Assembly: GCF_003952485.1 (NCBI RefSeq)
Contig: NZ_CP034447.1
Span: forward strand, 4,168,501 to 4,232,500
Direction of reading: 5' to 3'
Length of the DNA stretch: 64,000 nucleotides
Origin: Mesorhizobium sp. M1E.F.Ca.ET.045.02.1.1
GTDB taxonomy: Bacteria; Pseudomonadota; Alphaproteobacteria; Rhizobiales; Rhizobiaceae
Position numbers and translations under genes: made by a program. Below are positions 55,215 through 63,526 of this stretch, in pieces; the stretch's first letter is position 1, and every line of letters begins with the position of its first letter. The notes under the pieces are model-generated. The model had not been told where the DNA came from and searched no databases. It worked only from the letters and a program-made list of their open reading frames with translations.

Positions 55215-55278
55215 ACAACGGCGCGAGCGCCGTTGCGCTTGGGTTGCGCTGCGACAAACGGCGCAATGCGCCGTTTGC
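55215..55278. other. Two tandem perfect hairpins in the nrtA-nrtB gap
   Basis: Stem 1: CAACGGCG-CGAG-CGCCGTTG (55216-55235). Stem 2: CAAACGGCGC-AAT-GCGCCGTTTG (55255-55277). The two share the AACGGCGC core. They lie between the binding-protein gene and the permease gene, so they may stabilise the nrtA message and lower downstream expression, or be a repeat element. Confidence 0.7.
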
Positions 55279-55280
55279 GC

Positions 55281-56597
55281 TTAAGCCGATGCCTTGATCT
55301 TCAGGCTGTCGAGATAGGCGGACGGATTGGCCGGATCGAAGGTCTTGCCGTCGAAGAAGGTCTCGACGCCGCGCGAGGGCGATTGAGGGATGTCGCCTGC
55401 CGCGACGCCCAGATCCTTCGCCGCCTCGCGCCAGAGATCCTCACGGTTGACCTGGTCGACCAGCGCCTTGATGTCGGTGGTCGGCGCCAACTTGCCCCAG
55501 CGGATGTTCTCGGTGAGGAACCAGGCATCATGGCTCTTGAAGGGATAGGAGACCCCACCCTTCCAGAACTTCATGTAGAGGTCGGTGCCCTTGGCGACGC
55601 GGTCGTTGCCGTAGTTGATGTCGCCCTTGAGGCGGCCGATGATGTCAGCAACGGGCACGTTCATCCATTGCCGCTTGCCGATGATCGAGGCCATCTCCTC
55701 CTTGTTCTCCATGGCCTCGCACCATTGCTGGGCTTCCATGACGGCCATCAGGATTGCCTTGGTGGCGTTGGGGTATTTGTCGATGAAGGCGGCGCGCAGG
55801 CCGAGCGCCTTTTCCGGATGGCCCTTCCACAACTCGCCGGTGGTGGCGGCGGTGAAGCCGATGCCCTGGTGAACAAGCTGTTCGTTCCACGGCTCGCCGA
55901 CGCAGAACACGTCCATGTTGCCGACCTTCATGTTGGCCACCATCTGCGGCGGCGGAACGACGATGGTGGAGACATCCTTGTCGGGATCGATGCCGCCGGC
56001 GGCCAGCCAGTAGCGCAGCCAGAGGTCGTGCGTGCCGCCCGGGAAGGTCATGGCCGCCTTCACTTCCTTGCCGGCGGCCTTCTTGGCGGCGAAGGCCTCC
56101 TTCAGTTTGGACGCGTCGAGGCCGACACCGGTGGCGGCGTATTCCTGAGCAACGGAAATGCCCTGGCAGTCGTAGTTCAGCCGCGCGACGATCCCCATCG
56201 GCAGCGGCTGGTTGTTCTGGGTCACCTTGCCGGTGTGCATGAGGTAGGGCATCGGCGTCAGGATGTGGGCGCCGTCGATGCCGTTGGCTTCGCCGCCAAG
56301 CACAAGATTATCGCGCGTAGCGCCCCAGGAGGCCTGCTTCAGCACCTCGACATCGGGCATGCCGTATTTGGCGAACAGTCCCTTCTCCTTGGCGATCATC
56401 AGCGGTGCAGCGTCGGTCAGCGCGATGAAGCCGAGCTTGGCGCCGGTCACCTCGGGAGCGGCCGCGGCGGCATAAGCGCCCGAGGGCAAGAGCTTGCGCG
56501 CCGCCACGAACAGCCCAGCAGTGAGCGCGCTTCTGGCAAGGAAGTCGCGCCGGGTCAGGTCCTTCGGCGTCGTTCCAGTTCCGATCCGTTTCGTCAT
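55281..56597 (-). CDS. nrtA: Nitrate-binding protein NrtA (Tat-exported)
   Basis: 438-aa periplasmic nitrate-binding protein of the NrtA/SsuA family with a twin-arginine signal (DLTRRDFLARSALTAGLFVA). Mature domain segments include KLGFIALTDAAPLMIAKEKG and QASWGATRDNLVLGGEANGI, then MPYLMHTGKVTQNNQ. ATG 56597 has GGAG at 6 nt; an ATG two codons earlier is less well placed. First gene of nrtA-nrtB-nrtD behind the leader at 56655-56755. Confidence 0.92.
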   Translation of the reverse strand: MTKRIGTGTTPKDLTRRDFLARSALTAGLFVAARKLLPSGAYAAAAAPEVTGAKLGFIALTDAAPLMIAKEKGLFAKYGMPDVEVLKQASWGATRDNLVLGGEANGIDGAHILTPMPYLMHTGKVTQNNQPLPMGIVARLNYDCQGISVAQEYAATGVGLDASKLKEAFAAKKAAGKEVKAAMTFPGGTHDLWLRYWLAAGGIDPDKDVSTIVVPPPQMVANMKVGNMDVFCVGEPWNEQLVHQGIGFTAATTGELWKGHPEKALGLRAAFIDKYPNATKAILMAVMEAQQWCEAMENKEEMASIIGKRQWMNVPVADIIGRLKGDINYGNDRVAKGTDLYMKFWKGGVSYPFKSHDAWFLTENIRWGKLAPTTDIKALVDQVNREDLWREAAKDLGVAAGDIPQSPSRGVETFFDGKTFDPANPSAYLDSLKIKASA

Positions 56598-56654
56598 CGT
56601 CATCTCCGGTTGGGCGCCGCTTGAGACCGGCGCCGTCGATTGCGTGTTCGGTCA

Positions 56655-56755
56655 AAAACAAAAAAGCCGCCGGCCAGGTCGCGCGCGTCCTTACATCCGG
56701 GATCGCGTGTTGACCTGAGCGGCAGCTTTGCCTGTGGCGCCCGCCATTGGACGCC
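56655..56755 (-). promoter_or_regulatory. ANTAR (NasT)-type leader ahead of nrtA
   Basis: Minus strand hairpin GGCGTCC-AATGGC-GGGCGCC (56736-56755) has hexaloop A1 and G4. The terminator stem AAAGCTGCCG pairs with CGGCGGCTTT (56666-56729) and ends in a T run (56655-56665). A weaker first hairpin GACTC-TTCGCA-GGGTC lies upstream. It is clearly homologous to the leader at 53150-53250; the base changes in the stems keep pairing. Confidence 0.75.
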
Positions 56756-56788
56756 TGTTCCGTGACCCTGCGAAGAGTCTGTCTATTA

Positions 56789-56808
56789 CAAAGCAGGAAC
56801 CATGCCAG
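56789..56808 (-). promoter_or_regulatory. Sigma-54-type promoter of nrtA operon
   Basis: Minus strand CTGGCATG-GTTC-CTGCT matches the -24/-12 pattern (GG and GC at the right distance) and has the same 31-nt spacing to the leader hairpin as the narK copy. Confidence 0.65.
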
Positions 56809-56916
56809 TTTCCAGACTGTGCCAAAAATACAAATGAAATCAATTATATGCTATAGTTGGCAGCGCGCCGGACCACTAAGCGAGCAGGCCAAAGATTGCC
56901 CATTAGCGCAAGCGCG

Positions 56917-56941
56917 CGCACAATTATTGTGCAGTGCACAA
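56917..56941. promoter_or_regulatory. NtrC-like palindromes upstream of nrtA promoter
   Basis: CGCAC-AATTATT-GTGCA (56917-56933) differs from the NtrC consensus TGCAC-N7-GTGCA at one position. It overlaps a second perfect palindrome TTGTGCA-G-TGCACAA (56927-56941). They lie about 110-150 bp upstream of the sigma-54 site, the usual distance for an enhancer. Confidence 0.55.
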
Positions 56942-56958
56942 GAGTGGCGCGAAAATAA

Positions 56959-58191
56959 TCAGGCGCGTTTCTGGCCGGCAATGTAGGCATCGATCCGGTC
57001 GGGATCGAAGATCTGGCCGTCGAAAAATCCGTCCGGGCCAAGGACAAGGCTCGCCCCCGCCGAACCGACTGGCGTCGCGACCTTCAGCGCGCCCTCGACC
57101 TTGGCATTGGCGCCGGGCAGGGCCACGCCGAGCGGTTTCAGCGCCGAGCGGTAGAGGTCGGGCCGGTAGCAGTCGCGGGCGATCGCAAGGTTTTGCGGCG
57201 TGTGCGCCAGTTGGCCCCAGCGCACCATCTGCGTGTAGAACCAGAGCGCGTGGCTCTTCCAGGGAAAGTTCGCCGCCTTGTCGAAGGGCAGGAAGAAATC
57301 CTCGACGTTCCGAGCCTCGCCTGCGCCCAGTTGAAGCTGTCCGGTGAGGATCGGCATCTGGATTGCCTCGGGCTGCCCGAGGAAGTCGGGCCTGGCCATC
57401 AGCGCCGCCAGCTCGCTTCGGTTTGCCGGGGCCTGGCACCAGCGAGCGGAATGATGCAGCGCCCTCAGCAGCGCCGCCAGCGTTTCCGGGTTTTCCTCGG
57501 CCCATGACCTGCGCGCGCCGACCACCTTTTCCGGGCTGTTGCGCCACAGCAGCGCCTTGACGGTGACGATGCGGCCGATGCCGGCTGCGACGGCGGCGCT
57601 GTTCCACGGCTCGCCGACGCAATAGCCATCGATGCGGCCGGCGGCCAAGGCGTCGGTCATGAAGGGCGGCGGCACGATGACGATCTCGATATCGCGGTCG
57701 GGATCGATGCCGCAGGCGGCGAGCCAATAACGCAGCTCGTAATTGTGCCCCGAATGCGGATGCACGACGGCGAAACGCAGCGGCTCGCGGCCGGCGGCTG
57801 CCCGTTCGCGGATCAGCGCACCGAGCGCTGCGCCGGCACGTGCCGGATCGAGGTCCGGCACGACGCCGTGCGCCGCCATGCCTTCCCATACCGCATTGGA
57901 AACCGTGACGCAGTTGCCGCCGAGCCCGAGCGAGAAGGGCACTATGGTCTCGGAGGCGAGCGGCGTGAGGCCGAGGCTGCAGGCGAGCGGCATTGGTCCC
58001 AGCATATGGGCGACATCGAAATGGCCGATGGCGATGCGGTCGCGGATGTTGGCCCAGGAGGTCTCACGATGCAGCTTGAGCGCGATGCCCTCGCGGGCGG
58101 CAAAGCCCATCTCGTCGGCCGCGACCAGGACGGCGCTGTCGAAGAGCGGCATGAAGCCGGCAGTGACCTGGTGCGAGGCAGTCGTGCTCAT
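56959..58191 (-). CDS. nasS: Nitrate sensor NasS
   Basis: 410-aa NrtA-like protein without a signal peptide, which separates NasS from NrtA. It starts MSTTASHQVTAGFMPLFDSA and continues LHRETSWANIRDRIAIGHFD with AHMLGPMPLACSLGL, the ligand-binding core. In Azotobacter and Bradyrhizobium NasS holds NasT inactive until nitrate or nitrite binds. Here it is coupled to nasT by a 4-bp overlap. Confidence 0.88.
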   Translation of the reverse strand: MSTTASHQVTAGFMPLFDSAVLVAADEMGFAAREGIALKLHRETSWANIRDRIAIGHFDVAHMLGPMPLACSLGLTPLASETIVPFSLGLGGNCVTVSNAVWEGMAAHGVVPDLDPARAGAALGALIRERAAAGREPLRFAVVHPHSGHNYELRYWLAACGIDPDRDIEIVIVPPPFMTDALAAGRIDGYCVGEPWNSAAVAAGIGRIVTVKALLWRNSPEKVVGARRSWAEENPETLAALLRALHHSARWCQAPANRSELAALMARPDFLGQPEAIQMPILTGQLQLGAGEARNVEDFFLPFDKAANFPWKSHALWFYTQMVRWGQLAHTPQNLAIARDCYRPDLYRSALKPLGVALPGANAKVEGALKVATPVGSAGASLVLGPDGFFDGQIFDPDRIDAYIAGQKRA

Positions 58192-58790
58192 TCGCCCTCC
58201 AGCGGTCCAAGCAATCCCGCCGCGGTCACCAGGCTCTGGGCAATCTCGGCGATCTTGCGGTTCTGGTTCATGGCGGTCTTGCGCAGAAGCGCGTAGGCCG
58301 CCTCTTCGCTCAGCCCGCGCGACTTCATCAATATGCCCTTGGCCCGATCGACGACCTTGCGGTTCTCGAGCTCGCTGCGCGCCTCCTCCAGTTCGCGCGC
58401 CATGCTCGAGAAGGCATTGAAGCGGCTGATCGCCATGTCGAGGATCGGCTTGATGCGCTCCTTCTTCAGCCCGTCGACGACATAGGCGGACACGCCCGCA
58501 TCGACGGCCGCCTCGATCGAGGCCTGGTCGGAGCGGTCGACGAACATGGCGATCGGCCGTTTCACCGCGCGCGAAAGCTGGAACATGTTCTCCAGCATGT
58601 CGCGGTTTGGATTTTCGAGATCGATGACGATGACGTCCGGCTCGATCTCGGCGATGCGCCGGGCAATGCCGGCCACGTCGTGGACCACCGTGACATGGCG
58701 ATGGCCGGCGTCCCGCAATCCCGCCTCGATGATCGAGGCGCGGATGCGGTTCTCGTCGATAACAAGGATGGCCAACGAACCGGCGGACAT
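58188..58790 (-). CDS. nasT: Antiterminator NasT (receiver plus ANTAR)
   Basis: 200-aa response-regulator-like protein. The N-terminal receiver has DVIVIDLENPNRDM around residue 55 and DGLKKERIKPILDMAI. The C-terminal ANTAR domain (about residues 140-190) reads RKVVDRAKGILMKSRGLSEE with AYALLRKTAMNQNRKIAEIA. It binds two-hairpin leader RNAs; two candidate targets are at 53150-53250 and 56655-56755. Confidence 0.92.
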   Translation of the reverse strand: MSAGSLAILVIDENRIRASIIEAGLRDAGHRHVTVVHDVAGIARRIAEIEPDVIVIDLENPNRDMLENMFQLSRAVKRPIAMFVDRSDQASIEAAVDAGVSAYVVDGLKKERIKPILDMAISRFNAFSSMARELEEARSELENRKVVDRAKGILMKSRGLSEEAAYALLRKTAMNQNRKIAEIAQSLVTAAGLLGPLEGE

Positions 58791-59006
58791 GCGCCTATTG
58801 TGCAGCCAGACCGGAATTGTGCAATGCGGTAGCGTAGCCCGAAGCGAACTTTTCCCGCGCCCATGCCCCGTTCGCCAACTTTGAATGTTCGTGGCGTCTA
58901 ATTTTCGAAGATGCGATCTTCGTGGCCCAAAACGGTCAAAAACGTATCAGTCGGCGCGGCGTGGCGAGGTGGCGGACATTCTTGGCGACCGTTATCCTGA
59001 CCCTAG
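58791..59006. promoter_or_regulatory. Divergent region nasT / AraC regulator
   Basis: About 216 bp. TTGTGCAATGCGGTAG at 58818-58833 also occurs at 53424-53439, upstream of the narK operon; TGTGCA-type motifs recur nearby (58799). This may be a shared nitrogen-control site. Confidence 0.4.
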
Positions 59007-59954
59007 ATGAGCCAAACAAACGGCCGCGGTTCGAAGGCTGAAAACACCCGACAGCCTCCGGGAGGAAGCATGGGACCCGATCTGGAAGTCATACAGATAA
59101 GGCCTGGCGAGTCGTTCGCGGTGAAGTGGCACGGCTATCCGTACCATACGGTGCGCTGGCACTTTCATCCGGAATACGAGCTGCACCAGATCGTCGCGAC
59201 CAAGGGCCGCTATTTCGTCGGCGACTTCATCGGCGAGTTCGAGATCGGCAATCTGGTGCTGGCCGGTCCCAACCTGCCGCACAACTGGATCAGCGAGGTT
59301 CCGGAAGGCCAGTCAGTTCCGCTGCGCTGCAGGCTGGTCCAGTTCAGCGAGGAATTCATCGGCGGCGCGATCACGACCTTTCCCGAGCTTGGCGCCGTTT
59401 CCCCGTTGCTCGACCTGTCGCGGCGCGGCGTCCTGTTCAGCAAGGGCGTGAGCAGGGAGGTCATGCCGCTGCTGGCGGAAATCACGCATGCTTACGGCGT
59501 GCACCGGATCAGCCTGTTCATGTCGATCATGGAGGCGCTCAGCCGTGAGAGCGCGCCGCGCGTTCTCGCCAGCGAAAACTATCTGCCGGATCCGTCGGGA
59601 TATATGTCGGCGGGCATGAACCAGGCGCTGGCCTATATCCGCGAGAATCTGACTCAGCCGTTCAATGAGGGCGACCTTGCAGTGATCGCCGGCCAGACGC
59701 CGAGCGCCTTCTCGCGCTCGTTCCGCAAGCACACCGGCATGTCGCTGCTGCAATATATCAAGCGCCTGCGCATCAATCTCGCCTGCCAGATCCTGATGAG
59801 CGATGAAGAGGCGCAGATTTCGGACATCTGCTTCGAGGTCGGCTTCAACAATCTGTCGAACTTCAACCGCCAGTTCCTGGCCGAGAAGGGCATGCCGCCG
59901 TCGCAGTTCAGACGATTGGTTGCGGACAATTTCGCGGCCGCGCGCGCCGCATAG
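59007..59954 (+). CDS. AraC-family regulator with N-terminal cupin
   Basis: 315-aa regulator. The N-terminal cupin (about residues 25-110) has HTVRWHFHPEYELHQIV and NLVLAGPNLPHNWISEV. The C-terminal double HTH reads DLAVIAGQTPSAFSRSFRKH, SLLQYIKRLRINLACQIL, ISDICFEVGFNNLSNFNRQF. It is upstream and co-oriented with the sugar/polyol ABC operon, which is its likely target. Confidence 0.9.
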   Translation: MSQTNGRGSKAENTRQPPGGSMGPDLEVIQIRPGESFAVKWHGYPYHTVRWHFHPEYELHQIVATKGRYFVGDFIGEFEIGNLVLAGPNLPHNWISEVPEGQSVPLRCRLVQFSEEFIGGAITTFPELGAVSPLLDLSRRGVLFSKGVSREVMPLLAEITHAYGVHRISLFMSIMEALSRESAPRVLASENYLPDPSGYMSAGMNQALAYIRENLTQPFNEGDLAVIAGQTPSAFSRSFRKHTGMSLLQYIKRLRINLACQILMSDEEAQISDICFEVGFNNLSNFNRQFLAEKGMPPSQFRRLVADNFAAARAA

Positions 59955-60180
59955 AAAGGAGTTCGGGAGGAGAAACAAGCCTTAAGCAAGAACCAAGACG
60001 AAGCGATGGATCGCGTAAGCGAACCAGCGATGGACGAGTATTGCCTCGTGTCATGCCAGCGGGAGGAAGCCGTTAGGCTGCTGCACGAGTTCGCTAGATT
60101 TCCGATCGGGCAGCGCGAGCAGACATCCGCAGCCTGCGGCGGAGTCTGTTACATCAAACAACGGGAATGGAGAAGACCTT

Positions 60181-61248
60181 ATGTCCAGATACATGTCCAG
60201 ATTGACCGCGGCCGCGATGGCCGTCTCGAGCCTCGCCCTCGGCGCGACGTTTGCCAATGCGCAGGATATCGCCGGCTCCACGGTCGCGTTCCTGATGCCC
60301 GACCAGGGTTCGACGCGCTACGAGGAGCATGATCACCCCGGCTTCGTCGCCGAGATGAAGAAACTCTGCGACAGCTGCAAGGTGCTCTACCTCAACGCCG
60401 ACGCCGACGTCACCAAGCAGCAGCAACAGTTCAACTCGGTCATCACCCAGGGCGCCAAGGTGATCGTGCTCGATCCGGTGGATTCCGCGGCGGCGGCGTC
60501 GCTGGTGCACAACGCCCAGGCCCAGGGCGTCAAGGTCATCGCCTATGACCGTCCGATTCCGGACGCCAAGGCCGATTTCTACGTGTCGTTCGACAACAAG
60601 GCCATCGGCAAGGCGATCGCCGCCTCGCTGGTCGAGCATCTCAAGGCCAAGGGCGTGTCGAGCGACGGCGATGTCGGCGTGCTGCAGATCAACGGCTCGC
60701 CGACCGATGCCGCGGCGGGCTTGATCAAGGACGGTATCCATGACGGCCTCAAGACCGGCAGCTACAAGACGCTCGCCGAGTTCGACACGCCGAACTGGGC
60801 GCCTTCGAATGCCCAGCAATGGGCGGCGGGGCAGATCTCGCGCTTCGGTAACAAGATCGTCGGCGTGGTGGCCGCCAATGACGGCACGGGCGGCGGCGCC
60901 ATCGCGGCGCTCAAGGCCGCCGGCGTCGATCCGGTGCCGCCGGTGACAGGCAACGACGCCACGATCGCCGCGCTGCAGCTCGTCATTGCCGGCGACCAGT
61001 ACAACACTATCTCGAAGCCCAGCGAGATCGTCGCCGCAGCAGCCGCGAACGTTGCGGTGCAGCTCCTCAAGGGCGAGGCTCCGAAAGCCGAGACGACGCT
61101 CTACGACACGCCCTCGCAGCTCTTCGTGCCGGCGGTGGTGATGCAGGAGAACCTCAAGGCCGAGATCATCGACAAGAAGATCCAGACCGCAGCCCAGCTC
61201 TGCACCGACCGCTACGCCGAAGGCTGCAAGAAGCTCGGCATTGAATAA
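60181..61248 (+). CDS. Sugar/polyol ABC transporter substrate-binding protein
   Basis: 355-aa periplasmic binding protein with signal peptide (MAVSSLALGATFANA-QD). The family core contains VAFLMPDQGSTRYEEHDHPG, TKQQQQFNSVITQGAKVIVL and VIAYDRPIPDAKADFYVSFD, close to xylose/ribose-type binding proteins. A ribitol-dehydrogenase-like gene three genes downstream suggests ribitol or another pentitol as substrate. RBS GGAGAAG precedes the ATG; a second ATG lies four codons later. Confidence 0.88.
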   Translation: MSRYMSRLTAAAMAVSSLALGATFANAQDIAGSTVAFLMPDQGSTRYEEHDHPGFVAEMKKLCDSCKVLYLNADADVTKQQQQFNSVITQGAKVIVLDPVDSAAAASLVHNAQAQGVKVIAYDRPIPDAKADFYVSFDNKAIGKAIAASLVEHLKAKGVSSDGDVGVLQINGSPTDAAAGLIKDGIHDGLKTGSYKTLAEFDTPNWAPSNAQQWAAGQISRFGNKIVGVVAANDGTGGGAIAALKAAGVDPVPPVTGNDATIAALQLVIAGDQYNTISKPSEIVAAAAANVAVQLLKGEAPKAETTLYDTPSQLFVPAVVMQENLKAEIIDKKIQTAAQLCTDRYAEGCKKLGIE

Positions 61249-61337
61249 GGAGCAATGCCGCGCAGGCGGCATTGTCTCCGGAGCGATGCGGCGTCAGCCG
61301 CATCGTCCCCAGAAGCGACGCGGCCAAATCGCGTCGC
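61249..61337 (+). other. Array of three perfect stem-loops after the binding-protein gene
   Basis: Stem 1: CAATGCCGC-GCAG-GCGGCATTG (61253-61274), extended by GGAG/CTCC. Stem 2: CGATGCGGC-GTCA-GCCGCATCG (61284-61305). Stem 3: GCGACGCG-GCCAAAT-CGCGTCGC (61315-61337). Stems 1 and 2 are alike but differ by compensating changes (CCGC/GCGG versus CGGC/GCCG). No T run follows, so a message-stabilising or attenuating role is likelier than full termination. Confidence 0.75.
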
Positions 61338-61438
61338 CTGCGATATGCTCGGCAACGTCGCCAAGGTGACAGCCGTGTCCGGCCGCTACCTCCTGGCGGC
61401 CGGACATACCGACCAAAACGCGGGAAGAGAGACAGGCC

Positions 61439-62254
61439 ATGGCAATACCCGACACGCCGTCCACGACAAGCCGCCCGCCGGTGCTCAGCCTGCGCGGCAT
61501 CTCGAAGAATTTCGGCGCGGTGTCGGCCCTCACCGATGTCGATCTCGATATCAACGCGGGAGAGATCGTCGCCCTGGTCGGTGACAACGGCGCCGGCAAA
61601 TCGACGCTGGTGAAGATTTTGGCCGGCGCGCACATGCCGAGCGCCGGCTCGATCACGTTCGACGGCCAGCCCGTGACGTTGGCCAATCCTGCCGCGGCGC
61701 TGAAGCTCGGCATCGCCACCGTCTTCCAGGATCTGGCGCTTTGCGAAAACCTCGACGTCGTGGCCAACATCTTCCTTGGCCGTGAGCTCCATCCGCTTCG
61801 CCTCGACGAAGTCTCGATGGAGGTCCGCGCCTGGACGCTGCTCAATGAGCTCTCCGCACGGATTCCCAGCGTGCGCGAGCCGGTGGCGTCGCTGTCGGGC
61901 GGCCAACGGCAGACGGTCGCGATCGCCCGCTCGCTGCTGATGGAGCCGCGCGTGATCCTCCTCGACGAGCCGACCGCGGCACTTGGCGTCGCGCAGACGG
62001 CAGAGGTGCTCAACCTCATCGAGCGCGTGCGGGATCGCGGCCTAGGCGTCGTCATGATCAGCCACAACATGGAGGACGTGCGCGCCGTAGCCGACCGCAT
62101 CGTGGTGCTGAGGCTCGGCCGCAACAACGGCATCTTCCTGCCCGGCGCATCCAACCAGGAACTGGTGACCGCAATAACCGGCGCCGACGACAATGCCGTG
62201 TCGAGGCGCGGCAAGCGCACAGCCGAGGTGAAGGCTGAGGGAGAACGGCCATGA
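61439..62254 (+). CDS. Sugar/polyol ABC transporter ATP-binding protein (single domain)
   Basis: 271-aa ATPase of the FrcA type, one domain rather than the usual two for sugar importers. Walker A GDNGAGKSTLVKILAG (about residues 45-60), signature SLSGGQRQTVAIARSLLMEP, Walker B VILLDEPTAALG. The gap after the binding-protein gene holds the hairpin array. It overlaps the permease gene by 4 bp. Confidence 0.9.
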   Translation: MAIPDTPSTTSRPPVLSLRGISKNFGAVSALTDVDLDINAGEIVALVGDNGAGKSTLVKILAGAHMPSAGSITFDGQPVTLANPAAALKLGIATVFQDLALCENLDVVANIFLGRELHPLRLDEVSMEVRAWTLLNELSARIPSVREPVASLSGGQRQTVAIARSLLMEPRVILLDEPTAALGVAQTAEVLNLIERVRDRGLGVVMISHNMEDVRAVADRIVVLRLGRNNGIFLPGASNQELVTAITGADDNAVSRRGKRTAEVKAEGERP

Positions 62255-63504
62255 CGACGGCTTCCGACCGCAACCCCGGCGCGCTGCTCGACCGCAGCGA
62301 CGAGCGGCTGAAGGATCGCAGCGGCGCGAAGGGCGCCATCAAGGGCTTTCTCGACCGCGTCCGGTCCGGCGATCTCGGCTCGCTGCCCGTCGTCGTCGGG
62401 CTGGTGCTGATCTGCACCATCTTCCAGACGCTCAACCCGGTATTTCTGTCGCCGAACAATCTCGTCAACCTTTTGTTCGACTGCTCGACGGTCGGCATTA
62501 TCTCGCTCGGCATCGTTTGCGTTCTGATGGTCGGCGAGATCGACCTGTCCGTCGGCTCGGTCAGCGGCCTGTCCTCGGCGCTGCTCGGCGTGCTGTGGGT
62601 CCAGTGGGGCTGGCCGGTAGGGCTTGCGATGCTGGCGGCGATGGCGGTCGGGTTCGTGACCGGCTGCGTCTATGCGTTCCTGCTCAACAGGCTCGGCATG
62701 CCGAGCTTCGTGTCGACGCTGTCGGGCCTGCTCGCCTTCCTCGGGCTGCAGCTCTACATCCTCGGCCCGACCGGCTCGATCAATCTGCCCTACGACTCGC
62801 CACTGGTGAATTTCGGCCAGCTCCTGGTGATGCCGCACTGGGTGTCGTACACGCTGGCCGTGGTGCCTGGCGTGCTCGCCCTGGTTCTCGGCTACCGCAA
62901 GGCGCAGCGACGCCAGGCCGCCGGGCTGTCGTCGCGTTCCTTCGGCGGGCTTCTCCTCCAGGCCGTGGCGATCACCCTCGCGCTCGAACTGGTGGCCTAC
63001 TACCTCAACCTGTCGCGCGGCGTGCCCTGGATGTTCGCCCTGTTCGTTGGCCTGGTCGTGGCCATGAATTACGCGCTGAAGCGGACCCAGTGGGGCCGCT
63101 CGATGACTGCCGTGGGCGGCAACCGCGAGGCGGCGCGTCGCGCCGGCATCAATGTGCGCCTGATCTACACCAGCGCCTTCGCGCTCTGCGCCACGCTGGC
63201 GGCGACTGGTGGCCTGCTCTCGGCCGCTCGTCTGGCGACCGCCAGCCAGCAGGCCGGCACCGGCGACGTCAACCTCAACGCCATCGCGGCGGCCGTCATC
63301 GGCGGCACCAGCCTGTTCGGCGGCCGCGGCAGCGCCTATTCGGCGCTGCTCGGCATCATCGTCATCCAGTCCATCGCAAGCGGCCTGACGCTGCTCGATC
63401 TGTCATCCTCGCTCCGGTACATGATCACCGGCTGTGTGCTGGCGATCGCGGTCATCGTCGATTCTCTCGCCCGCCGCTCGCGTGTCTCACACGGCCGCGC
63501 CTGA
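62251..63504 (+). CDS. Sugar/polyol ABC transporter permease
   Basis: 417-aa membrane protein of the XylH/RbsC class with about ten to twelve helices. It has the signature [20 protein letters not shown] and the conserved [20 protein letters not shown]. The length resembles XylH more than RbsC. It is coupled to the ATPase gene by ATGA and followed 22 bp later by the SDR gene. Confidence 0.9.
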   Translation: MTTASDRNPGALLDRSDERLKDRSGAKGAIKGFLDRVRSGDLGSLPVVVGLVLICTIFQTLNPVFLSPNNLVNLLFDCSTVGIISLGIVCVLMVGEIDLSVGSVSGLSSALLGVLWVQWGWPVGLAMLAAMAVGFVTGCVYAFLLNRLGMPSFVSTLSGLLAFLGLQLYILGPTGSINLPYDSPLVNFGQLLVMPHWVSYTLAVVPGVLALVLGYRKAQRRQAAGLSSRSFGGLLLQAVAITLALELVAYYLNLSRGVPWMFALFVGLVVAMNYALKRTQWGRSMTAVGGNREAARRAGINVRLIYTSAFALCATLAATGGLLSAARLATASQQAGTGDVNLNAIAAAVIGGTSLFGGRGSAYSALLGIIVIQSIASGLTLLDLSSSLRYMITGCVLAIAVIVDSLARRSRVSHGRA

Positions 63505-63526
63505 CGGCTCATTGAAGAGGATCGCA

